Shown here: in pieces, positions 16,378-24,704 of the stretch
Layout: every line of letters starts with the position of its first letter
Position numbering within the stretch: the stretch's first letter is position 1
Source: JAJCZB01 sp964350195
GTDB taxonomy: Bacteria; Babelota; Babeliae; Babelales; Vermiphilaceae
Assembly (NCBI GenBank): GCA_964350195.1
Contig: CAYGJB010000010.1
Location: 1 to 35,804 of the forward strand
DNA: 35,804 bases
Direction of reading: 5' to 3'
Translations under genes and position numbers: made by a program
The notes under the pieces: model-generated
What the model saw: the letters and a program-made list of their open reading frames with translations, nothing else
The model's database searches: none
What the model was told of the DNA's origin: nothing

Positions 16378-16473
16378 GAATTTACAAATACCTTAATCCA
16401 GCACTCATGCTTTCATCGGCAACATTCATCACACATTGCGTATTAGATCTTTGCAAAAGATAGCAATAGCCCT

Positions 16474-16513
16474 AAAAAAATGAATGCCTGGTACTATTCT
16501 GCACCAGGCATTC
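16474..16513 (-). terminator. Intrinsic terminator after the repeat-bearing membrane protein
   Basis: Arms 16482-16492 and 16503-16513 (gaatgcctggt and its complement) make a perfect 11-bp stem with a 10-base loop, followed on the minus strand by seven T (plus-strand A 16474-16480). Confidence 0.88.
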
Positions 16514-16552
16514 GCTAATAAACATATTATATCTATATTGATTTAGTTTCTT

Positions 16553-16942
16553 TTACTCTGCGTCTTCTTCTGCGTCTTCTACTATTTCTATATCTTCAAT
16601 AACAGGTTCAGCTGCTTTTCTCTTAAGCTCTTCTTGCTCTCTCTTCCACTTCTTATACTTTTGGTATCCCTTTCTACCGAGATACAAGCCACCTGCTGCA
16701 ATTACCGCTGCTCCTGCTCCTAATCCAGCTTTCTGATTTCTAGACCATTTTTTCGCTGAATCCACGGGTGCAACACCAGACACAGCTGAATCCACCGGGG
16801 TAGCATCTAAAGAGTTTAGCGGGGTAGAAAGATATCCTACAGCACCACTTGTAACAATTGGCTTCCTTGATATTGACTTCCTTGATTCTAATTTAAAATT
16901 TGATGCCATACTAGGCTTTTCTACGTTCTCTTTCTTACCACT
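16553..16942 (-). CDS. C-terminal part (after an assembly gap) of a secreted protein with duplicated membrane segment
   Basis: The frame encoding the acidic tail at 16553 is open without a stop back to the gap edge at 16942, reading GKKENVEKPS before the first internal Met at 16909. That Met has no SD and no signal peptide. This stretch is therefore most simply the 3' end of the gene that starts at 17634. It contains GVAPVDSAKKWSRNQKAGLG followed by a Gly/Ala-rich helix (AAVIAAGGLYLG), a basic stretch (RKGYQKYKKWKREQEELKRK) and an acidic tail (EDIEIVEDAEEDAE). Function unknown. The strictly minimal alternative is a separate 118-residue protein from 16909. Confidence 0.6.
   Translation of the reverse strand, partial: SGKKENVEKPSMASNFKLESRKSISRKPIVTSGAVGYLSTPLNSLDATPVDSAVSGVAPVDSAKKWSRNQKAGLGAGAAVIAAGGLYLGRKGYQKYKKWKREQEELKRKAAEPVIEDIEIVEDAEEDAE
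16657..16778. repeat. 122-bp direct repeat, copy 1
   Basis: Matches 17043-17164 with two differences, which change one codon (Ala here, Ile in the other copy). It encodes the APVDSAKKW linker and the Gly/Ala-rich membrane segment. Confidence 0.9.
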
Positions 16943-17042
16943 NNNNNNNNNNNNNNNNNNNNNNNNNNNNNNNNNNNNNNNNNNNNNNNNNNNNNNNNNN
17001 NNNNNNNNNNNNNNNNNNNNNNNNNNNNNNNNNNNNNNNNNN
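16943..17042. other. Assembly gap (100 N)
   Basis: Exactly 100 undetermined bases, a conventional placeholder. It starts where the second copy of the 122-bp repeat ends, so the assembler probably broke on the repeat. The true length, and hence the reading frame and the number of repeat copies, is unknown. Confidence 0.95.
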
Positions 17043-17164
17043 ACTTTTGGTATCCCTTTCTACCGAGATACAAGCCACCTGCTGCAATTACCGCTGCTCC
17101 TGCTCCTAATCCAATTTTCTGATTTCTAGACCATTTTTTCGCTGAATCCACGGGTGCAACACCA
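17043..17164. repeat. 122-bp direct repeat, copy 2
   Basis: 120 of 122 bases equal copy 1 at 16657-16778. It abuts the gap on its low-coordinate side. Confidence 0.9.
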
Positions 17165-17634
17165 CCATGAGACACATATGCTGCTTTATTTTTTTTTAAT
17201 TTACTTTCCTCTTTTTCTCTATACTTCTCATATGCAATCTCAAACAATTTTTTATTCGCTGGAGACAATTCGGCTGCGATTTTCTTTAAATCGTCATATT
17301 CCGTTCGTCCAATATTTTCATCTAAGAGATCATTTAAGAGATCATTGTAAATAGAATTTACAAATTCCTGAGTTATAACGTCCTTACGACTGTCAACACT
17401 CTTAAATTGCGCTCTGGTGATTTCTCTGCCAGGATAACACAGTAGGCCATTTCGTAATACATAATGAGCAACATCAGCAGACAGGTTCTTAAGATTTGCT
17501 GGAGGACTGCCCTCATCCACATATTTACCATAATATTCTAATAGCGTTTTTGGTGCATCAGAATCATCCATACCATACGCCATCGGCGCTACAATACTTA
17601 GGCCCAGAAATAGGATTACTTTTACATTTTTCAT
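17043..17634 (-). CDS. N-terminal part of a secreted protein with duplicated membrane segment, running into a gap
   Basis: The ATG at 17634 is preceded by a strong TAGGAGG, 9 bases away. Signal peptide MKNVKVILFLGLSIVAPMAYG, then an acidic, helical domain of about 125 residues with no recognised family (YYGKYVDEGSPPANLKNLSA; NDLLNDLLDEN). Then comes GVAPVDSAKKWSRNQKIGLG and the Gly/Ala-rich segment AAVIAAGGLYLG with GxxxG-type spacing, and the gap. The same module recurs after the gap in the same strand, so this is probably one protein with two or more such segments. It might insert in a membrane or pack helices. The seven apparent codons at 16921-16942 in this frame depend on the arbitrary gap length and should be ignored. 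Confidence 0.7.
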
Positions 17635-17981
17635 TTAAATAATCCTCCTATACACAGAATTTAGTTCTTCCTCTTTTTCACTTATCTTAGCTCTCTTTCA
17701 AAATAGCATACCTTTATCGCTCAAAGCAACTGCTTTAGCCTATATTTTCGGGCTTTTAGCCTTATTACATAGCTTCACACAAGATTTACTGCACAAATCC
17801 TCAAAATACCTGAAAAAGCTCTATTCATAAGGCATATTGCCTCACTCTATATTTTAAAGCTGGCAAAAGCCATTTCTAGCTACTCTGCATAGCTCTGTAC
17901 CATAGCAAACCGGCACACGTTTGCTATTTTCTTATGTAGTCCGTAATATATCCAAATACTGCCCTGAAAAAAGGAGTACTT
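17635..17981. other. 347-bp divergent intergenic region
   Basis: It lies between a minus gene and a plus gene. A 9-bp stem (atagcaaac at 17902-17910, gtttgctat at 17919-17927, 8-base loop) sits 55 bases before the next start and is followed by a short T run. A smaller AGGCA/TGCCT hairpin lies near 17838-17850. The open frames on the minus strand here lack SD and signal, and I leave them out. Confidence 0.45.
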
Positions 17982-18194
17982 ATGAAACGATGGACTATAG
18001 CCATGTTGATTATTACTATTCCCCATTCTACCCGCAGTATGCAGCAACAGATCAAGTTCAGCTGTATTCCAAGGCATTCTCCCCCTAAACTTTTTATTGA
18101 TACCATACAAACAAAAATTAGATTCCATCTAAAGCGCATTACACAGGCCTTGAAGATAAGCGCAGATCAAACAATTAAACGAGTACTAAAATGA
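17982..18194 (+). CDS. Possible small secreted basic peptide
   Basis: 70 codons. AAGGAG (17971-17976) stands 5 bases before ATG. The N-terminus resembles a signal peptide (MKRWTIAMLIITIPHSTRS), though its hydrophobic core is short. The mature part is strongly basic, with many Lys, Arg and Ile, and would form a cationic amphipathic peptide. No family is recognised. Competing minus-strand frames over the same bases have no ribosome-binding site, so this is the best reading, but it could be chance. Confidence 0.45.
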   Translation: MKRWTIAMLIITIPHSTRSMQQQIKFSCIPRHSPPKLFIDTIQTKIRFHLKRITQALKISADQTIKRVLK

Positions 18195-18289
18195 TGTGAA
18201 AAAGGAGGGCTATTAACTATAAAAGGTATTTTATATGTTCAGTAGAAAACGTTAATGAATAACAATAAAAACGATTAAAGGAAAAAAGC

Positions 18290-19567
18290 ATGAAAAAAGG
18301 AACATTTTTATTGATGCTTACCATGTTGGTGCAAGTATTCAGTACCGCAACTGTCTTTGGCATGGAGCAAAAAAAGAAAAAGGGTGTATTGACCCCGGTA
18401 GCTTCAAAAAAAACTAAAAATCAGCAAAAAAAAACAATGGGTTTAACTGAATTCAATCAAATCACACCTATCACAGAAGATAAAAAGAAAGAGGAGCAAC
18501 AACAAGAATCAACTATAGTTCAAGAACAAGAAAGAATAGAAGACACGCAATCACTACAAGAAGATCAAGCTCCAACTAAAGAAAAAGAAGAAAAAATTTC
18601 TGAGCCAGAAGCTGCAGAATGGTCCGACCAAGAAGACATTGATCAAAACGACAATGAACCAACTGCCTATACTGTCCCTCAATTAACAAAAAACAGTATT
18701 GGCCTCTTTTCTGGGTCAGATGAAAAAGGAACCAACTACTTCAGAAATGCCGATTATATCCTAGCACATCAAAAAGATATATCTGGTCGACAAGATCTAC
18801 AAGGGCTTTATAAAGATGCCTTCACACAAGCAATGAGTGAGTTGATATCGCAAATAAGAGCAAATAAAGAGGCAGGCCTTAAAGCTGATTATCTGGAAGC
18901 TTCACGCTTACTGAAAATTAACAAACATCTTATTACAAAGCTTGTTGCAGTAAAAATGGTTGCTAAGGAAAAAGGCATCCCAACTAAAGAGATGAACGCG
19001 CTTGCACATGAAACGCTCAAGCTTCATACCGGATTTAAAAAGTATGCAAAAGCACAAGCTCAAGATTTTTTTGATGAAAATGGAGCCAGCGATGACGAAA
19101 CATCAAGCGTTTTTGGAGCAAACTATCCTAAAGCAATGCTTATACCTATTAAACGAGCAGCAACAACAGCATACAAAGGCAATGACCTAGGAAAGAAAAA
19201 TCGTCAACTAGTAACAGACATGCTCTATAAACTTATTGCCGATATTGAACAAGGAAAAATAGACATTGAAACAATGCAAAGCTACATCAAAGTGATTCAA
19301 CGCAAGAAAATCACTCTTGATCCAGAAGTAGTGCAATGGCTCGACGTTGCCCTTGTAAATGCACTCAAATCTAACGAAACTAGCACCCTTGAGTTCGCTT
19401 CCGAAAAAAACAAACTACATCAATCAATGATCTCCTTAAGAGAAGAAGTGAGCAATTATGCTAATCGCTATGCTGATAAATCTAACATTCTTGCTCAGAC
19501 TCCTGAAACAAAATTCATGGGCAGCATTGAAGGATTAGTGATGGTCCCTGAGAATAAAGAAAATTAG
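18290..19567 (+). CDS. Secreted protein with charged low-complexity linker and helical domain, function unknown
   Basis: 425 residues with signal peptide (MKKGTFLLMLTMLVQVFSTA, then TVFGMEQ). AAAGGAA precedes ATG. Residues about 28-130 are low-complexity, rich in Lys, Glu, Gln and Asp (for example EDKKKEEQQQESTI), as in a disordered linker. The remaining ~290 residues are predicted helical by composition, with no Cys. No known domain is recognised. It is monocistronic and ends with an intrinsic terminator. Export plus disordered linker fits a surface or host-directed protein, but nothing proves this. Confidence 0.8.
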   Translation: MKKGTFLLMLTMLVQVFSTATVFGMEQKKKKGVLTPVASKKTKNQQKKTMGLTEFNQITPITEDKKKEEQQQESTIVQEQERIEDTQSLQEDQAPTKEKEEKISEPEAAEWSDQEDIDQNDNEPTAYTVPQLTKNSIGLFSGSDEKGTNYFRNADYILAHQKDISGRQDLQGLYKDAFTQAMSELISQIRANKEAGLKADYLEASRLLKINKHLITKLVAVKMVAKEKGIPTKEMNALAHETLKLHTGFKKYAKAQAQDFFDENGASDDETSSVFGANYPKAMLIPIKRAATTAYKGNDLGKKNRQLVTDMLYKLIADIEQGKIDIETMQSYIKVIQRKKITLDPEVVQWLDVALVNALKSNETSTLEFASEKNKLHQSMISLREEVSNYANRYADKSNILAQTPETKFMGSIEGLVMVPENKEN

Positions 19568-19581
19568 GAATCACCTATGAA

Positions 19582-19610
19582 AGGGCCTGGCATCTGCTGG
19601 GCTCTTTTTT
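19582..19610 (+). terminator. Intrinsic terminator
   Basis: AGGGCCTGGC (19582-19591), loop ATCT, GCTGGGCTCT (19596-19605) with three G-U pairs, then TTTTTT. It ends the 18290 gene and its T run overlaps the comF stop. Confidence 0.8.
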
Positions 19611-20265
19611 ATGATACTCTACACACCACAATCACAGATATTGAAGCGGGATTTAATTTAAAAAGCTCTCGTGCAGCATATTTAAGCGTCGCCCCACTTG
19701 TCATTACATCGTCAACTAATACAATATGCTTGTTTTTATACAAAGAGAGATTTACGCTTTTTAACTCAAACACATTTTTCACATTCTCTATGCGATCATC
19801 TCCTTTAAAATAAGACTGAAAAGAAGTACGGCGAATACGCCATAACAGATGCCTAATTGGCTTACCTCGTTGCTTTGAAATAGCTTTAGCAATCTCATTT
19901 GCTTGGTTATAGCCACGCCATGCATATCGCGTCCAATGCAAGGGAATGGGTACAAGATAATCAAATGCTAAATGCCGAAGTACACTTCTTTCCCACACAA
20001 GGTTTCCAAGTTGATAAGCTACAGTACGCTTACCACTACTTTTTGCTAGAATAAGCGATACTAGCGGCTGATCATACGCACCTACCGCATACACCGTAAT
20101 CAATTTTGCTTTACTGATTTCAAGCTGCTGAGAAACTACAGGACGAATTTGAGCTAAACAGTTCTGGCATAATGTCGCCTTATGCTCTAATGCAAATGTT
20201 TTGCACGCTGCACAAAAAGTTGGAAATAAAAATTGTCGAATGTATGTGATAATCAAGCTGTACAT
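19609..20265 (-). CDS. comF: ComF-family phosphoribosyltransferase-like protein
   Basis: 218 residues. The N-terminal zinc-finger-like pair of CxxC motifs (Cys18/21 and Cys33/36) is followed by VPIPLHWTRYAWRGYNQA, RRTSFQSYFKGDDRIENV and the PRPP-binding loop VLVDDVMTSGAT, all diagnostic of ComF. The family is required in DNA uptake (linked to the ComFA helicase and DprA), though the chemistry is unsettled. It is the last gene of the pheT-lspA-pgpA-comF operon, 10 bases after pgpA. Its presence suggests retained natural competence or a housekeeping nucleotide role. Confidence 0.9.
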   Translation of the reverse strand: MYSLIITYIRQFLFPTFCAACKTFALEHKATLCQNCLAQIRPVVSQQLEISKAKLITVYAVGAYDQPLVSLILAKSSGKRTVAYQLGNLVWERSVLRHLAFDYLVPIPLHWTRYAWRGYNQANEIAKAISKQRGKPIRHLLWRIRRTSFQSYFKGDDRIENVKNVFELKSVNLSLYKNKHIVLVDDVMTSGATLKYAARELFKLNPASISVIVVCRVS

Positions 20266-20275
20266 AAAAAATTTT

Positions 20276-20725
20276 TTAAAAAAGTATCCGTAATAATAAG
20301 TTAGCTATCAACGCCGCCACCATATCATCACCAATCACTCCCCAGGCATTTGCCCAGGATTCCGCTCTTTTTACCCAACCGAATTTAATAATATCAAGAG
20401 TGCGAAACAGAATGAATCCAATCAAAACCGATTTTGACGTAAGAGCAATTCCCCAGAAAGTAAGAAAGCAGCCCATTACTTCATCCAGTACAATCTCTGA
20501 CGGATCATCCTGCCGTTTGAAATTTTTAAGAGCCTGAGTAACAAAAAGCATGCTCATAAAAAAAGCAATAACAATAAACCCTAGATAAAGCCGCTGGTTT
20601 GGCATAACATCATGGGTCCAGTACACAAAAGGCAACGTAACTATCGTGGCTACCGTACCTGAAGCACCAAAATAACCAACGGGCCCCAATGTAGAAATAA
20701 TGGTACTAATTCTCACTATATTCAT
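20276..20725 (-). CDS. pgpA: Phosphatidylglycerophosphatase A
   Basis: Removes phosphate from phosphatidylglycerophosphate to make phosphatidylglycerol at the inner membrane. From the ATG at 20725, which overlaps the lspA TGA (ATGA), it has 149 residues. An upstream ATG at 20764 would add 13 residues inside lspA, and coupling makes 20725 preferable. The family blocks are visible: GASGTVAT near the N-terminus, DDPSEIVLDEVMG (73-85), FRTLDIIKFGWVKRAE and GVIGDDMVAAL (129-139), along with three or four membrane segments. Confidence 0.9.
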   Translation of the reverse strand: MNIVRISTIISTLGPVGYFGASGTVATIVTLPFVYWTHDVMPNQRLYLGFIVIAFFMSMLFVTQALKNFKRQDDPSEIVLDEVMGCFLTFWGIALTSKSVLIGFILFRTLDIIKFGWVKRAESWANAWGVIGDDMVAALIANLLLRILF

Positions 20726-21189
20726 GAACGATAATACTCCCCTATCATGATTGCTACACCGCATACAATTGCCATATCAGCAATATTAAACAGTGGCCAA
20801 TGCCAATCGCGATAATGCAGCAAAATAAAATCAACAACCCCACCATACCAAGCACGATCGATCAAATTACCAATCGAGCCTGCTACTACCATAATTTCAC
20901 CAAGCACGATCTCGTTTTCTCGCCATCCGGCATATACCGCAACCGCAACAAAAAAAGTAACTATGCTGATGATAATCGTTACCACGGCAAACATAAGGCT
21001 GCTGGACCCGTGAAACATTCCCCAAGAAATACCACGATTAAATGCCAGCTCAAATGAAAGAAATGGATTAATTTCAATAGGAGCTTGCACATGCTGCACT
21101 ACATACCATTTTGAAACTCTATCAAACAACAAAACAAGTAACGCAACAAAGCCATACGAAACCAAAGAACGGTGTTTTAAACTCATCAT
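20722..21189 (-). CDS. lspA: Lipoprotein signal peptidase (signal peptidase II)
   Basis: An inner-membrane aspartic protease that cuts lipoprotein signal peptides before the modified Cys. It has 155 residues and four membrane helices. Family motifs: FDRVSKW (Asp23, Lys27), AFNRGISWGM, GSIGNLIDR, GGVVDFI with catalytic Asp120 and FNIAD with catalytic Asp138. The ATG overlaps the pheT TGA, and its own TGA overlaps the pgpA start, so the operon is tightly coupled. Its substrates should include the LPSC lipoprotein encoded at 15206-16297. Confidence 0.95.
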   Translation of the reverse strand: MMSLKHRSLVSYGFVALLVLLFDRVSKWYVVQHVQAPIEINPFLSFELAFNRGISWGMFHGSSSLMFAVVTIIISIVTFFVAVAVYAGWRENEIVLGEIMVVAGSIGNLIDRAWYGGVVDFILLHYRDWHWPLFNIADMAIVCGVAIMIGEYYRS

Positions 21190-23510
21190 CGTATTTGAAC
21201 TCCCACTTTTTCCATCACCACATGCACCATATCGCTCACTTTATCCGCTTCTGCTTTAGTAAGCGTCTTATCAGCTTGAATGCGATATCTGAAAGTAAGT
21301 GCCCGTTCTTTCTTCCACTCTTTCTTCTGAAACATATCCACAAGCGATACGTGGCGTATGCTTTGATCAACCCCACTAATAAGCTGGGCAATTTGAGCTA
21401 CCGTCAAAGAAAGCGGCGCAAGAAGGCTCACGTCCCGTTCAATGGGCGGATATTTAGAAGATGGCACATAGCGATGCAACGGTTTTTCACTGTTTTCAAG
21501 GATGCCCGCATCAAGTTCAAAAATAAATGCTGATCCATCCGCTATGCGTTTGAAAAATACAGTATCAACTAATCCAGCAGTACCTATTTGATTTCCATTG
21601 TACATGATATGAGCAGTGTGCGATTGGTTTTGCCAAGAGAATGTCTGTTCTGCAAGCTGCTGCCATTCTACTTTCATATTAAGAAGCCCAAAGAGCTGAT
21701 GGAGCTGCGCTTTGCAAGCATAAAAATCAAGCTTCTCTCTTTTATTCCACATGATGCCTGTAAGTTTTTTTGATTCTATGCCATCACCCTGCACAGACCA
21801 ACAGCGTCCCCATTCATAAAATTTGAGCTCTTGGTAGTCAGCGGCATTATCCGAAACAGCTTTAAACATATTTGGAATCAACGTAGTCACCATACGATGC
21901 CAATTTTCTGATACAGGATCTTGCACCTTCAGCGTATCACCTGGATCCCAATCAATTGAGCGGAGATATGATTCATCAAAAAACGAGTAGGTCCACAGCT
22001 CTCTCATAAGCAAACCATATGAGAGTAAATGTTTAATTTTGCTCGCTTGATACACCCATTGCACTGGCTTTGGATTGGTTTGCAATAAAGGCAGCACAGG
22101 CTCAATATTGCTCCAGCCATAAAAGCGACCAATTTCTTCAACAATATCTTCTTTAATGCCAATATCTTTTAATGCACGAAATGCTGGCACATCAATATGA
22201 TACACAATACCGCTATCCTTTTTTTCTTGGCGTACTGAAAAATCTAATTTACGCAAGGTACTTTCTACAAATGCCGGAGCTACGCTCGTGCCCAATCGAT
22301 CCTCTATACATTTTTGAGAGATTGATAATAAAGGAGGTTGCATAAGAGCGCCAAGAGAGATCACTTCATCACTGCCTTGAAATGGCATGCCGGCATCTTC
22401 AAGCAAACGCAAAAATCGTACAATTGCATCGGTATTTTGATTTGGATCTAAGCTTTTTTCAAAACGAGCTGATGCCTCGCTACGAAGCTTATGTCGTTGG
22501 GCTGATCGACGAATCGTAATAGCATCAAAATTGGCTGATTCTAGAAAGACTGCAGTCGTTTTGCAAGAGATTCCAGAATCCTTTCCTCCCATAATTCCTG
22601 CGAGCGATATTGGTCGATCTCCATCAACAATTACGATATCCTGCTCAGTAAGCTCTATTTCAGTAGCATCAAGAAGCATGAGCTTTTCTTTATTACGCGC
22701 AGTGCGTACTCCAATCGATTTACTTGAAAGAGTATCAGCATCAAACGCATGCATCGGCTGGCCAATATCAAGCATTACATAGTTAGTGAAATCCACAAGT
22801 GCATCAACTGATCGAGAATCAACGCGCGAAAGACGCGTAAGCATCCATAGCAGTGATGCTGAATGCTCAATTCTTGAAATTGAATATCCCGCGAAACGCT
22901 TGCACAGTTTTGGATTTTCTATTGCAAGAGCAAATGGATTAGTTTGCGTGCCTTGCGACTTTGATTCATAAGGTATAATTCTTTTGGATAGAATAAAGTC
23001 TTCTAATGGCTTAAGTTTAAGATCGAGAATCGCGGCAACTTCTCGCGCAAATCCACGATGACTCCAAAGGTCAGGACGATGTGTAATCGATTTATTATCA
23101 ACCGTGAAAACCACATCTTTTTGCTCAAACTTTTTTTTCCATAAGCCATCGAAAAAGCTCTTACATTCAGCGACAGCGGGCAGTATCATATCTTTTGAAG
23201 CACCAAAATCAGTGGACATTGCCCAGCGAATAATTGCGCCTTCCTTGATCACCAAATACCAATTACCTTCTTTTGCATCAGATCGATTTGGCAAACGTAT
23301 ATCTATTTTCCATTCAGGGATATCAGCATGCACATCAGAAGTAATCGATTTGATCTGAGCAAAAGCAACATTTGATATATCCGTTTTAATTGTTTCCCAA
23401 TGCTCAACTTCAGCGGTGATTTGATTTATTTTGCCAATGAGATCAGGCACATCTACTTTAAAAACGTCAGCGTCAATATGATCAAAAAGCCAGGCGATAG
23501 AAATCTTCAT
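21186..23510 (-). CDS. pheT: Phenylalanine-tRNA ligase beta subunit
   Basis: The beta chain of the alpha2-beta2 enzyme that charges tRNA-Phe. From ATG 23510 (MKISIAWLFDHID, the usual first strand) it has 774 residues. A longer frame to 23720 adds 70 residues with no homology. Domains in order: a divergent N-terminal OB part, SITHRPDLWSHRGFAREVAA, the B3/B4 editing region (RVDSRSVDALVDFTNYVMLD; QPMHAFDAD; IMGGKDSGI; RHKLRSEASARFEK), B5 (DIGIKEDIVEEIGRFYGW) and a C-terminal anticodon-binding FDX-ACB domain (SKYPPIERDVSLL). pheS is not next door, unlike in many bacteria. First gene of the pheT-lspA-pgpA-comF operon. Confidence 0.94.
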   Translation of the reverse strand: MKISIAWLFDHIDADVFKVDVPDLIGKINQITAEVEHWETIKTDISNVAFAQIKSITSDVHADIPEWKIDIRLPNRSDAKEGNWYLVIKEGAIIRWAMSTDFGASKDMILPAVAECKSFFDGLWKKKFEQKDVVFTVDNKSITHRPDLWSHRGFAREVAAILDLKLKPLEDFILSKRIIPYESKSQGTQTNPFALAIENPKLCKRFAGYSISRIEHSASLLWMLTRLSRVDSRSVDALVDFTNYVMLDIGQPMHAFDADTLSSKSIGVRTARNKEKLMLLDATEIELTEQDIVIVDGDRPISLAGIMGGKDSGISCKTTAVFLESANFDAITIRRSAQRHKLRSEASARFEKSLDPNQNTDAIVRFLRLLEDAGMPFQGSDEVISLGALMQPPLLSISQKCIEDRLGTSVAPAFVESTLRKLDFSVRQEKKDSGIVYHIDVPAFRALKDIGIKEDIVEEIGRFYGWSNIEPVLPLLQTNPKPVQWVYQASKIKHLLSYGLLMRELWTYSFFDESYLRSIDWDPGDTLKVQDPVSENWHRMVTTLIPNMFKAVSDNAADYQELKFYEWGRCWSVQGDGIESKKLTGIMWNKREKLDFYACKAQLHQLFGLLNMKVEWQQLAEQTFSWQNQSHTAHIMYNGNQIGTAGLVDTVFFKRIADGSAFIFELDAGILENSEKPLHRYVPSSKYPPIERDVSLLAPLSLTVAQIAQLISGVDQSIRHVSLVDMFQKKEWKKERALTFRYRIQADKTLTKAEADKVSDMVHVVMEKVGVQIR

Positions 23511-23552
23511 GTAAAATCCATTGATAAAAGTGGAGTCAAAAGAATTTATATT

Positions 23553-23581
23553 ATCATACGTCAAAAAGCCTATAGGAGCAA
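23553..23581 (-). promoter_or_regulatory. Candidate promoter for the pheT operon
   Basis: On the minus strand TTGCTC (23576-23581) and TATGAT (23553-23558) are 17 bases apart, about 50 bases before the pheT ATG. The -35 is weak. Confidence 0.3.
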
Positions 23582-23615
23582 TCAAGCCATATAAAGCAGA
23601 GCACCCTTTAATGAA

Positions 23616-23645
23616 TTGACTTTTTAGAAGGGCGGTGACTAGAAT
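23616..23645 (+). promoter_or_regulatory. Strong sigma-70-like promoter for the channel operon
   Basis: TTGACT (23616-23621) and TAGAAT (23640-23645), each five of six to consensus, are 18 bases apart. A start near 23652 would leave a leader of about 20 bases before the ATG at 23673. Confidence 0.55.
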
Positions 23646-23672
23646 AGGTAAAAATCTTGAGTAGGAAATTAT

Positions 23673-24701
23673 ATGGATTCCAAAGAACAATCTCGAACAA
23701 GAATAAGCCTCCCTTTTCAATTCATTCTTATTCTCATCAGCATTAGCATACTTAGTGGACTTATATTTTGGCGATCTAATTCATTAATCTCATGGGAAGT
23801 AAAACCAACAATTCATCCAATCACTCCCAAAAAAGTTCAAGAACTTGGAGGTCTTTCTCAGGCTATTACTGTTGGTTTCACCATAGAAGAGTTTATTGAT
23901 TTTGACATGGTAACCAACAGCTTCATATTAGATGGTATTATTTGGTTTAAATTTGATCCAGGAGCAATTTCTCTCGATTCGCTCTCAAATTTTTCATTTG
24001 TAAAAGGAACTTTTATACAAAAATCTACTCCTGATTTACGAATCATAGATGATAAAATACTTGCTCAATATACTGTTCGTATTAAATTTAAAAGCGATCT
24101 AAATTACAATGATTTTCCCCTTGATAGTCACAGAATTTTTGCTGTCTTAATCAATAAGTCCGTCTCTCCTTCAGAAATTATATTTGAAAGTAGTAAACGA
24201 GAACTTAACGTACAAGCAAAAGTGGAAAGTTCTGGATGGAAATTATACGATACTATTGCACAAACTGGTTACATAGAATATGCGCTTGATCCTTATGATA
24301 AAAGACAAGATAACAGCTATCCTGCGGTTATGTTTGAGTTTTATTATACACGTAACAGTATACGTTACGCTCTTTCGATCATATTGCCTCTTGCCCTTAT
24401 ATTCTATTTACTCCTTTTTTCTGTATCTCTTAAATTGATTAGCGCTGTAGGTATTTCAGCTGCTAGCGTTACTACTGTTCTTGCATACAGATTTGTAATC
24501 GAAAACCTTTCGCCAAAAACCGGCTCATTCATGATATCTGATTACATTTTTTTTCTTTTTCTTGCCGCCACGATAGGCACCTTTCTAATAAATGTAATAG
24601 AGATGACAGGCTATTATTTTTTGCCAAAAACAAAAATGATTTTAATTGGAATTTTGCACGTACTTATCTTAATCAGTATTATTTACGTTATAGTTTGGTA
24701 A
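23673..24701 (+). CDS. Prokaryotic pentameric ligand-gated ion channel homologue
   Basis: 342 residues. An N-terminal hydrophobic signal/anchor (15-33) is followed by an extracytoplasmic beta-rich domain (about 45-228) and four membrane helices: M1 231-251, M2 255-278, M3 286-312, M4 321-342. Hallmarks of the Cys-loop/Pro-loop receptor family are NDFPLDSH (147-153; bacterial members read YPFDSQ), SSGWKLYD after it, the M1 start IRYALSIILPL, the M2-M3 linker ENLSPKTGSFM, and NVIEM at the M3 end. The layout matches GLIC from Gloeobacter. By my alignment no acidic residue stands at the position of the GLIC pore-mouth Glu, so ion selectivity is open. It is the first gene of an operon; the next ATG lies 3 bases after its stop. 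Ligand unknown. Confidence 0.78.
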   Translation: MDSKEQSRTRISLPFQFILILISISILSGLIFWRSNSLISWEVKPTIHPITPKKVQELGGLSQAITVGFTIEEFIDFDMVTNSFILDGIIWFKFDPGAISLDSLSNFSFVKGTFIQKSTPDLRIIDDKILAQYTVRIKFKSDLNYNDFPLDSHRIFAVLINKSVSPSEIIFESSKRELNVQAKVESSGWKLYDTIAQTGYIEYALDPYDKRQDNSYPAVMFEFYYTRNSIRYALSIILPLALIFYLLLFSVSLKLISAVGISAASVTTVLAYRFVIENLSPKTGSFMISDYIFFLFLAATIGTFLINVIEMTGYYFLPKTKMILIGILHVLILISIIYVIVW

Positions 24702-24704
24702 TGT

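Noticed and set aside
16553..16909. Independent 118-residue gene starting at 16909
   Set aside because: No SD and no signal peptide; the frame is open upstream to the gap, and it repeats the module of the preceding gene.
17880..18139. Minus-strand open frames opposite the 17982 peptide
   Set aside because: No ribosome-binding site or signal; the plus-strand frame has AAGGAG at the right distance.
23511..23720. 70-residue N-terminal extension of PheT
   Set aside because: The family begins at the MKISIAWL strand encoded from 23510. The extension crosses the divergent promoter region and overlaps the start of the channel gene.
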